In this document: in pieces, positions 1 to 5,557 of the stretch
Position numbering within the stretch: position 1 is the stretch's first letter
How the letters are laid out: every line of letters begins with the position of its first letter
Source: Chloroflexota bacterium
GTDB taxonomy: Bacteria > Chloroflexota > Limnocylindria > Limnocylindrales > CSP1-4
NCBI GenBank assembly: GCA_003158495.1
Contig: PMJT01000025.1
Span: 1 to 9,244, forward strand
Length of the DNA: 9,244 bases
Direction of reading: 5' to 3'
Position numbers and translations under genes: made by a program
The notes under the pieces: model-generated
Databases searched by the model: none
Seen by the model: the letters and a program-made list of their open reading frames with translations, nothing else
What the model was told of the DNA's origin: nothing

Positions 1-630
1 CTTCTGCTTCGTGGTCGCCTTCGGGTCCTGGCGGAGCTGGATGTACTTGCGCCCCCATGTCCACCGCGGATCGGTCATGTCCGTGAAATGCCACAACACC
101 AGCGGCCGGGCCGGGACGAGGACGTCGGGGTGCGGCAGGAACTCCTCCTGCGGGTAGATCGCACGCCCGCCCGGAGCCATGACCGATAGCGCCCACGGCG
201 CCAGTTCGCAGGCCCAGGGTCCTCGGTTGACGATGCGGTGAACCACCTCAACGCACGGCGACGTGGGAGACACCGTGACGCGCATCTCCTTATCCAGCCC
301 GTTGTCACCCTCGGAATTGCGCAGAACGAGCGTGTGACCGTCCAAAGCATGCTGGACGGGGTCGTTGTCCGGGGCGTAGGTTCGGGGGAAGACTTCGGGC
401 GCATGCCAGAGGCGGTGGCCGCCGTAGTTGTGCCACTCGTTGTCGCCCGTTCTGCCCAGAACCTCGGGGTAGTTCTTGTAGAGGTTCTGACCGCCGACAA
501 AGCCGAGCCGGATGATCCGGGGCCCGACGTCGGTGGTGGCAACGAGCTCTATCTCCCCGTTGGAGAGGCGGATGCAGTTCGGCCAGCCACCGTATTCGAC
601 CGTCTCGATCGCCAGGGAGCTTTCATTCAT
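1..630 (-). CDS. DUF4380 / aldose-1-epimerase-like protein, 3' end beyond the left edge
   Basis: The frame is open from ATG 628-630 to base 1 (210 codons), so the C-terminus lies outside the window. The protein begins MNESSLAIETVEYGGWPNC. It carries TTDVGPRIIRLGFVGG (residues 32-47) and the block GGHRLWHAPE (70-79), followed by a TYAPDNDPV segment. I recognise this pattern from proteins annotated as DUF4380, which are predicted to have the beta-sandwich fold of galactose mutarotases. That family assignment is from memory and was not searched. Related full-length proteins are, as I recall, nearer 300 residues. H72 and H76 are candidate sugar-binding or catalytic residues by analogy only. There is no signal peptide, so it is probably cytosolic. 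An in-frame ATG at 651 would add seven residues, but a GAGGTGG site (641-647) 10 nt upstream favours 630. It is divergent from fucI, which suggests a sugar-related role such as mutarotation. Confidence 0.75.
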   Translation of the reverse strand, partial: MNESSLAIETVEYGGWPNCIRLSNGEIELVATTDVGPRIIRLGFVGGQNLYKNYPEVLGRTGDNEWHNYGGHRLWHAPEVFPRTYAPDNDPVQHALDGHTLVLRNSEGDNGLDKEMRVTVSPTSPCVEVVHRIVNRGPWACELAPWALSVMAPGGRAIYPQEEFLPHPDVLVPARPLVLWHFTDMTDPRWTWGRKYIQLRQDPKATTKQK

Positions 631-640
631 GGGGGACCAT

Positions 641-647
641 CCACCTC
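641..647 (-). promoter_or_regulatory. Ribosome binding site deciding the start of the DUF4380-like gene
   Basis: On the minus strand these bases read GAGGTGG, 10 nt before the ATG at 630. The alternative in-frame ATG at 651 has no purine-rich stretch in front of it, so 630 is the preferred start. Confidence 0.5.
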
Positions 648-698
648 GCATGTGTTGTTGAGTCGATCAATTTGGGTGCTCGGGGAAGGCGGCGGGGC

Positions 699-745
699 GC
701 GACGCGACGGGCCACGACGCGACGCCTCGAGTTGCGAGGCGACGC
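699..745. repeat. Three GCGACGC copies at exact 20-bp steps, with an imperfect hairpin
   Basis: GCGACGC occurs at 699-705, 719-725 and 739-745, exactly 20 bp apart (about two helical turns). A larger direct repeat CGACGCGACG sits at 700-709 and 715-724. The last two copies also flank an inverted repeat. Bases 719-729 (GCGACGCCTCG) pair with 735-745 around a 5-nt loop with one mismatch. No T-run follows, so an intrinsic terminator is unlikely. The array lies between the divergent sugar genes, so a regulator-binding role is plausible but unproven. Confidence 0.5.
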
Positions 746-746
746 G

Positions 747-759
747 CGGAATCGTTACG
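747..759 (+). promoter_or_regulatory. Operator-like site A (CGNAAWCGTTWCG)
   Basis: CGGAATCGTTACG is a partial palindrome of the form CG-N-AA-N-C-N-TT-N-CG, the first of three such sites between the DUF4380-like gene and fucI. A central CG flanked by AA and TT is typical of LacI/PurR-family operators. No regulator gene is in the window, so the family is an inference. Confidence 0.5.
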
Positions 760-800
760 GGTTGCCGCTGGGCTGCGCGTCCACTCCCGGCTCAGTGCGC

Positions 801-813
801 CGAAAACGTTTAG
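801..813 (+). promoter_or_regulatory. Operator-like site B (CGNAAWCGTTW with one arm degenerate)
   Basis: CGAAAACGTTTAG keeps the core of site A, but its last CG is AG. The inner AAACGTTT is a perfect 8-bp palindrome and resembles PurR- or CcpA-type boxes. Its centre is 54 bp from the centre of site A. Confidence 0.5.
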
Positions 814-867
814 TAGATGGTTAGTTGAGAGCGGGCATCGTGGCGGTCGCGGCGCCTTTCGCGCCGG

Positions 868-886
868 CTGACCACGTCGTGGACAG
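868..886. promoter_or_regulatory. 19-bp imperfect dyad
   Basis: CTGACCACG, a central T, then CGTGGACAG: nine-base arms complementary at eight of nine positions. It lies just upstream of the TATAGT box at 899-904, in the -35 region of the proposed fucI promoter, where an activator or repressor could bind. It differs in sequence from sites A-C. Flanking it at 850-866 is a small hairpin, CGGCGC / CTTTC / GCGCCG. Confidence 0.35.
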
Positions 887-898
887 CGAAGCCCCGGT

Positions 899-904
899 TA
901 TAGT
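899..904 (+). promoter_or_regulatory. Possible -10 box of the fucI promoter
   Basis: TATAGT matches the sigma-70 -10 consensus at five of six positions in otherwise GC-rich DNA. No convincing -35 hexamer lies 16-18 bp upstream. Site C begins 9 bp downstream, where a repressor would cover the start of transcription. The 5' leader would be roughly 185 nt. The call is tentative. Confidence 0.3.
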
Positions 905-912
905 CGCAAGCG

Positions 913-925
913 CGAAACGATTACG
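913..925 (-). promoter_or_regulatory. Operator-like site C (CGNAAWCGTTWCG, inverted)
   Basis: On the minus strand these bases read CGTAATCGTTTCG, identical to site A at 11 of 13 positions. Its centre is 112 bp from that of site B. It lies just downstream of the possible -10 box at 899-904, the usual place for a main repressor operator. Confidence 0.5.
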
Positions 926-1082
926 AGCCCACCCGGCTACCGCCGACAGTGAGGCCGCTGCCATATCGATCGAAGGCCAGGACTGGGAAGCTCTTTGAGA
1001 CCTGGCCGGCACCATCGCTCAGTAGGCCGGACGCCGCGGACGCCGCTACGGCCATCCCGTAATCGGGCGTCCCGGCCATCCG
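926..1082. other. fucI leader with no clear element
   Basis: This is the rest of the 465-bp divergent spacer. I see only a short CCCG-TAAT-CGGG hairpin (1056-1067), whose CGTAATCGG resembles half of the operator motif. I find no riboswitch, tRNA or credible small gene. The open frames here are antisense shadows. Confidence 0.4.
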
Positions 1083-1089
1083 AAGGAGG
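1083..1089 (+). promoter_or_regulatory. Ribosome binding site fixing the GTG start of fucI
   Basis: AAGGAGG is a near-perfect anti-16S match, 6 nt before GTG 1096. It supports this GTG over any internal ATG. Confidence 0.8.
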
Positions 1090-1095
1090 CGCTCC

Positions 1096-2898
1096 GTGGC
1101 TACGACATCCTCGACCCGCCGATACGTGGGCGCCTGGCCGAAGATCGGGATCCGGCCGGCAATCGACGGCCGCCGCAACGGAGTTCGCGAGTCGCTCGAA
1201 GAACAGACGATGGGGCTGGCCCGCCGGGCCGCGGAGTACTTGAGCGCGAACCTGCTCTACCCGGACGGCACGCCGGTCGAATGTGTCCTGCCGGACGATT
1301 GCATCGGTGGTGTCGTCGAAGCGGCTCGCGCAGCGGAACTCTTCCGCAGGGAGGGCGTGGGAGTCTCGCTGACCGTCTCTCCCTGTTGGTGCTACGGCTC
1401 GGAAACGATGGACATGGACCCGCTTCTGCCGAAAGCCGTGTGGGGCTTCAACGGGACGGAGCGACCTGGGGCCGTATACCTCGCCGCCGTCCTCGCCGCT
1501 CACGCCCAGAAGGGTCTGCCGGCCTTCGGGATCTACGGCCGCGACGTCCAGGACGCCGGCGACGGCGCCATTCCGGACGACGTCCAGGAGAAGCTGCTTC
1601 GCTTCGGCCGGGCCGGGCTGGCGGCCGCGATCATGCGCGGCAAGTCGTATCTCTCGCTCGGCGGCGTCTCGATGGGCATCGCCGGTTCGATCGTGGATCA
1701 GGGCTTCTTCGAGCGTCACCTGGGCATGCGCGTCGAGTCGGTGGACATGAGCGAGATCGCGCGCCGGATCGAGGAAGGCATCTTCGACCCGGCCGAGTTC
1801 GCCCAGGCGCACAAGTGGGTCCGTGCCAATTGCCGCGAGGGCGACGACCGGAATACGCCCGAGCAGACCCGCAGCCGCGAACAGAAGGATCGCGACTGGC
1901 AGACGGTCGTGAAGATGTTCCTGATCGCGCGGGACCTGATGGTCGGCAATCCCCGGCTTGCCGAACTGGGCTTCGGCGAGGAGGCGATGGGCCACAACGC
2001 CATCCTCGGCGGCTTCCAGGGCCAGCGGCAGTGGACCGACCACTCCCCCAACGGCGACTTCATGGAGGCGTTCCTCAACTCCTCCTTCGACTGGGACGGC
2101 GTCCGCGCGCCCTACGTCTTCGCGACGGAGAACGACAGCCTCAACGGCGCCGCGATGCTCTTCGGCTATCTGCTGACGAACACTGCCCAGGTCTTCGCCG
2201 ACGTGCGGACCTATTGGAGCCCGGACGCGGTCCGGCGCGTCACCGGCCACACGCTCGAGGGCCGCGCGGCGGGCGGCGTCATCCACCTGATCAACTCCGG
2301 CGCGGCCACGCTGGACGCGGCCGGCGGCTTGCGCCGCGGCAACGAGCCGGCGATCAAGCCATTCTGGGAGATCACGGGCGATGAGGCGGCGCAAAGCCTG
2401 GCGGCGACGACGTGGTGCCCGGCTGTGACCGGCTACTTCCGCGGTGGCGGGTACTCGTCGCTCTTCACCACGCCAGACGGAATGCCGGTGACGATGGCCC
2501 GGATCAACCTGGTCCATGGCGTGGGGCCGGTGCTCCAGCTGGCCGAAGGCTGGACCGTGGACCTGCCGGCGGGGGTCCACGACACCCTCAACCTGCGGAC
2601 GGACCCGACCTGGCCCACACAGTGGTTTGCCCCGATCCTCACCGGGAGCGGCGCGTTCAAGGACGTCTACAGCGTCATGGCCAACTGGGGTGCCAACCAC
2701 TGCGCCATGAGTTACGGGCACATCGGCGAGGACCTCATCAGCCTGGCGGCGGTGCTGCGAATCCCCGTGAGCATGCACAACGTGGCCGGCGACCGGCTGT
2801 TCCGCCCGGCAGTCTGGAGCTCGCTCGGCACGGCCGATCCGGAAGGGGCCGACTATCGGGCTTGCGCCAACTTTGGGCCGCTGTACGGGCGAAGCTGA
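1096..2898 (+). CDS. fucI: L-fucose isomerase
   Basis: This enzyme interconverts L-fucose and L-fuculose (often also D-arabinose and D-ribulose) with a divalent metal, in the cytosol. The 600-residue product is close to the 591 of E. coli FucI and collinear with it: KIGIRPAIDGRRNGVRESLE near the N-terminus, PCWCYGSETMDMDP (96-109), KSYLSLGGVSMGIAGSIVD (183-201), a C-terminal ACANFGPLYGR. The three metal ligands of E. coli FucI (E337, D361, H528) correspond to E345 in ATEND, D369 in FADVR and H535 in GANH. The GTG start has a strong SD. The N-terminus is about eight residues longer than in E. coli. No fuculokinase, aldolase, transporter or regulator gene is nearby, so the rest of the pathway must be elsewhere. 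Expression is probably controlled through the three operator-like sites upstream. The specificity (fucose or D-arabinose) cannot be read from sequence alone. Confidence 0.96.
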   Translation: MATTSSTRRYVGAWPKIGIRPAIDGRRNGVRESLEEQTMGLARRAAEYLSANLLYPDGTPVECVLPDDCIGGVVEAARAAELFRREGVGVSLTVSPCWCYGSETMDMDPLLPKAVWGFNGTERPGAVYLAAVLAAHAQKGLPAFGIYGRDVQDAGDGAIPDDVQEKLLRFGRAGLAAAIMRGKSYLSLGGVSMGIAGSIVDQGFFERHLGMRVESVDMSEIARRIEEGIFDPAEFAQAHKWVRANCREGDDRNTPEQTRSREQKDRDWQTVVKMFLIARDLMVGNPRLAELGFGEEAMGHNAILGGFQGQRQWTDHSPNGDFMEAFLNSSFDWDGVRAPYVFATENDSLNGAAMLFGYLLTNTAQVFADVRTYWSPDAVRRVTGHTLEGRAAGGVIHLINSGAATLDAAGGLRRGNEPAIKPFWEITGDEAAQSLAATTWCPAVTGYFRGGGYSSLFTTPDGMPVTMARINLVHGVGPVLQLAEGWTVDLPAGVHDTLNLRTDPTWPTQWFAPILTGSGAFKDVYSVMANWGANHCAMSYGHIGEDLISLAAVLRIPVSMHNVAGDRLFRPAVWSSLGTADPEGADYRACANFGPLYGRS

Positions 2899-3036
2899 TC
2901 GACATAGCCATTCGGCCACCACCGGGCGCCGCGGATCCCGACCGACTGATGCCTGAGCCCGGCCGGCTCTAGTACCATGTCGGCACCTTCAGGGGCCCCA
3001 CCAACCGCCGCCAGTTCGGTGGCAACCTAAGTCACG
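2899..3036. other. Spacer between fucI and the hydrolase operon
   Basis: This 138-bp gap holds a short hairpin, GAGCC-CGGCC-GGCTC at 2955-2969, with no T-run after it, so it is at best a weak terminator. A promoter for the following operon is expected here, but I see no convincing -10/-35 pair. Confidence 0.3.
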
Positions 3037-3894
3037 GTGACCAGTTTGGGCGAAGATCGAGCGCGGGCAGAAACCCGGGCCGCCTCCGGGACGGGACCAG
3101 AGGCGGAAGCATCGGGCGTCCGCGCGGCTCCGGCCGAGCCGCGGTTCGCGGCGATCCAGGGGCTCGAGATCCGCTACCTCGCGCGCGGCAAAGGAACGCC
3201 GTTGCTGCTGCTGCACGGCTGGGGCTCGTCGCTGGAGACGTTCCACGGCATGGGCGGCGACCTCGCCCGCCTGTTCCGCGTGACTGCGTTCGACTTCCCC
3301 GGCCATGGCGAGTCGGACCTGCCGCCGAGCACGTGGCACGTGGACGATTTCGTCGAGCTGACTCTGGGCCTGATGGCGGAGCTCGGCATCGAAAGGGCCG
3401 CGGTGCTGGGCCACTCGTTCGGCGGGCGAGTGGCGATCAAGCTGGCCGCGGCGCACCCGGAGAAGGTGGAGCGGCTGGTGCTCGTGGATTCAGCCGGCGT
3501 CCCGCCGCCTCGAACGTGGCGTCGCACGGTGCGCCGCGCCGCCTCGCGGCTGGCAAACGCGATGGGCCGCCATCTCGGCAGCCCCGGGCAGGCCGTCCGC
3601 CGCGCGATCGTGCGTCGGATCGCGTCGCCGGATTACCTCAACGCCGGCCCGCTCCGGGCCACTTTCGTGGCCATCGTGAACGAGGATCTGCGGCTGTCGC
3701 TCGCCGCGATCAAGTGCCCCACGCTGCTGGTCTGGGGCGACCAGGACGAGGACACGCCGCTTGCCGACGCCCGCCTGATGGAGAAGCTGATCCCCAATTC
3801 GAGCCTGCTTGTGCTCAAGAACGCCGGCCATTTCTCATACCTGGACCAGTACGGCCGGCTCCGACTGGCCCTCATCCCGTTCCTCAATGGGTAG
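3037..3894 (+). CDS. Alpha/beta-hydrolase, first gene of the envelope operon
   Basis: The 285-residue protein has an alpha/beta-hydrolase fold with an intact triad. Oxyanion-hole motif HGWG is at 60-63, DFPGHGESD at 86-94, nucleophile elbow GHSFGG at 125-130 (S127), acid D237 in WGDQDEDTP, and H265 in NAGHFS. A cap region rich in Arg lies at about 155-215. The family covers esterases, haloalkane dehalogenases, epoxide hydrolases, C-C hydrolases and aminopeptidases, and the motifs do not select one. GTG 3037 follows an in-frame TAA (3028-3030) and has no good SD. TTG 3046 is the only other nearby option. The first 35 residues are Ala/Glu/Arg-rich and not a signal peptide, so the protein is probably cytosolic. 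Its end overlaps the next gene by 8 bp, implying translational coupling and a role linked to the MurF-like/Ddl pair, perhaps acting on a peptide, ester or amide in envelope precursor metabolism. Confidence 0.9.
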   Translation: MTSLGEDRARAETRAASGTGPEAEASGVRAAPAEPRFAAIQGLEIRYLARGKGTPLLLLHGWGSSLETFHGMGGDLARLFRVTAFDFPGHGESDLPPSTWHVDDFVELTLGLMAELGIERAAVLGHSFGGRVAIKLAAAHPEKVERLVLVDSAGVPPPRTWRRTVRRAASRLANAMGRHLGSPGQAVRRAIVRRIASPDYLNAGPLRATFVAIVNEDLRLSLAAIKCPTLLVWGDQDEDTPLADARLMEKLIPNSSLLVLKNAGHFSYLDQYGRLRLALIPFLNG

Positions 3895-5557
3895 CGGCGT
3901 GGACCCGTTCCAGCTCGTGATCCTTTCGGCTGCGGCGATCACGGCGCTCATCCTCACGGTGCCCACCCTGGTCGCCAGCCTCCATTCGCTCCAACAGGAC
4001 GACTATTCGAACCAGCGCTTCCTGGCGTGGCTTGCCGAGCAGAAGTCGCGGGCCCTCCATCTGCCGGTCGGACTCGTCTACATCCTGGCGGCCGTCGCAC
4101 AACTCGCCGTAGCTTTCAGCGGCAGCGCACCGGGCTCGTACTTTCCCCCCGCGCTCGGTTCCTGCGTTGCCGTATTGGCCGTCGTTCGAGCGCCTGCTCG
4201 TCCGCCGCGGAAGAAGCCGCTCGTGTACACCGGCCGCGCGCGCCGCCTGCTCGCCGTATCGGCGGTCGTGACGGTCCTCCTGGTCTGGCTCGGCTTCCTC
4301 GCCATATCGGCCGTTGCGCGGGCAGCCGGCCTGGACCCGGACTACGCACCGGGCTTCGCCGTCCTGCTGATGGCACTGATCTCGATCCATGCCGCGCCGC
4401 TCACTTCCATAGCCGCCAACCTCCTCCTCGCTCCCGTCCAGGCCACGATCAACTGGTCCTACCGGTTCCGGGCGGGGCGCAAGCTGCGCCGGCTCGGGCC
4501 GATGGTCGTGGGAATCACGGGCAGCTACGGCAAGACATCCACCAAGTACTTCACCGAGGCGCTGCTCGAGCCGCGCTTCCGCGTCCTCAAGACCCGGGCC
4601 AGCTTCAACACGATTCTGGGCGTCTGCCGCGCGATCAACGAGGAACTTGGTCCGGAGCACAAGGTCATGATCGTAGAGATGGGCGCCTATCGACGCGGCG
4701 AAATCCGCGACATGGCCCGCCTCGTCAAGCCGCACATCGGCGTGTTGACGGCCATCGGGCCGCAGCATCTCGAGCGGTTCGGCAGCATCGAGACCATCGA
4801 AAAGGCCAAGTTCGAGTTGCTCGAAGCGCTGGCGCCCGACGACATTGCCGTAATCAACAACGACGACCCGCGCATCCGCCGGTTGGCCGGCGCGAAATGG
4901 CTCCCGAACGTCCAGCGGTACGGCATCGATGCCGCGAACGGGGCCGTCGACCTCGCGGCCGAAGACATTTCCCACGGACCCGACGGCTTGAGCTTCACGA
5001 TGGTCGAGCGGAACGGCACGCGGACCCCGATGAAGACGCGCTTGATCGGCCTCCACAACGTCTCGAACATCCTGGCCGCGGCGACGGTCGCAAAGGCTGC
5101 GGGGGTTAGCCCGCAGGAGATGGCCCGCGCTGTCGGCCGGCTCCAGCCCGTACCCCACCGGCTCGAAGTCCACACGGATGCCAACGGCGTCACGATCATC
5201 GACGATGCCTACAATTCGAACCCCGTCGGCGCCTTCAACGCGCTCGACGCGCTGGCGGAGTTCCAGACCGGCCGCAAGGTGCTCGTCACCCCCGGCATGG
5301 TCGAGCTCGGGGTCGAGCAGGACGCGAGGAATGAGGAGTTCGGCGCCAAGGCTGCGAAGACCTGCGACTTCGTCATCCTCGTCGGCACCCGACAGACCGC
5401 CCCGATCCGTCGCGGGCTCGAATCGGCCGGCTTCGAAGCCGAGCACATCACTTCGGTGCGCAACCTCAACGAGGGCCTGGAGGCACTGAAGGGTATCGTT
5501 CGGGCGGGCGACGTCGTCCTGTTCGAGAATGACCTGCCCGACCTTTACGAGGAATGA
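3887..5557 (+). CDS. Membrane-anchored MurF-like Mur ligase
   Basis: This is a 556-residue Mur ligase with an unusual N-terminus. Residues 1-185 hold about five hydrophobic segments (near 8-30, 60-80, 85-101, 122-144, 157-183) instead of the usual UDP-MurNAc-binding domain. The ATPase core follows: P-loop GITGSYGKTSTK (K216), EMGAYRRGEI (E264), HLERFGS (H294), KAKFE (K308, the likely carbamylated Lys), NNDDP (324-328), GLHNVSN (388-394). The MurF hallmark DDAYNSNP is at 439-446, a variant of DDxYNANP, and TPGMVELG at 468-475 replaces the common GDMAELG. MurF adds D-Ala-D-Ala to the UDP-MurNAc-tripeptide. The membrane segments suggest this one works at the membrane, perhaps on a lipid-linked or other acceptor. 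ATG 3887 overlaps the hydrolase stop. GTG 3899 is an alternative, and the longer upstream frame reads only hydrolase codons. It overlaps the Ddl gene by 4 bp. Alternatives are a paralogue of the main MurF, or a ligase for another polymer (compare PgsB/CapB, which also joins a membrane segment to a Mur ligase). Confidence 0.85.
   Translation: MGSGVDPFQLVILSAAAITALILTVPTLVASLHSLQQDDYSNQRFLAWLAEQKSRALHLPVGLVYILAAVAQLAVAFSGSAPGSYFPPALGSCVAVLAVVRAPARPPRKKPLVYTGRARRLLAVSAVVTVLLVWLGFLAISAVARAAGLDPDYAPGFAVLLMALISIHAAPLTSIAANLLLAPVQATINWSYRFRAGRKLRRLGPMVVGITGSYGKTSTKYFTEALLEPRFRVLKTRASFNTILGVCRAINEELGPEHKVMIVEMGAYRRGEIRDMARLVKPHIGVLTAIGPQHLERFGSIETIEKAKFELLEALAPDDIAVINNDDPRIRRLAGAKWLPNVQRYGIDAANGAVDLAAEDISHGPDGLSFTMVERNGTRTPMKTRLIGLHNVSNILAAATVAKAAGVSPQEMARAVGRLQPVPHRLEVHTDANGVTIIDDAYNSNPVGAFNALDALAEFQTGRKVLVTPGMVELGVEQDARNEEFGAKAAKTCDFVILVGTRQTAPIRRGLESAGFEAEHITSVRNLNEGLEALKGIVRAGDVVLFENDLPDLYEE

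Noticed and set aside
75..813. Open frames at 75-542 (minus) and 238-813 (plus) at the left edge
   Set aside because: The true gene is the minus-strand frame from 630 running off the left edge. The others are Ser/Arg/Thr-rich or motif-free shadows.
821..1015. 64-codon minus-strand open frame in the divergent spacer
   Set aside because: It has low-complexity Ala/Ser content and no motif, and it covers the operator-like sites and the dyad.
937..2922. 661-codon open frame antisense to fucI
   Set aside because: fucI on the other strand is collinear with a well-known enzyme over its full length. The antisense product is Arg/Ala/Val-rich with no recognisable motif, as expected from GC-biased third positions.
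2955..2978. Terminator plus promoter between fucI and the hydrolase
   Set aside because: The hairpin has a 5-bp stem and no T-run. TACCAT at 2973-2978 has no -35 partner. Too weak to list as either element.
3809..3886. Longer N-terminus for the Mur ligase (start at 3809)
   Set aside because: The extra 26 codons overlap the hydrolase gene out of frame and read as Ser/Thr/Trp-rich shadow sequence. ATG 3887 sits in a typical stop/start overlap.
3884..5446. 520-codon open frame antisense to the Mur ligase gene
   Set aside because: The sense strand carries all the Mur ligase motifs. The antisense product is Asp/Arg/Gly-rich low-complexity sequence with no motif.
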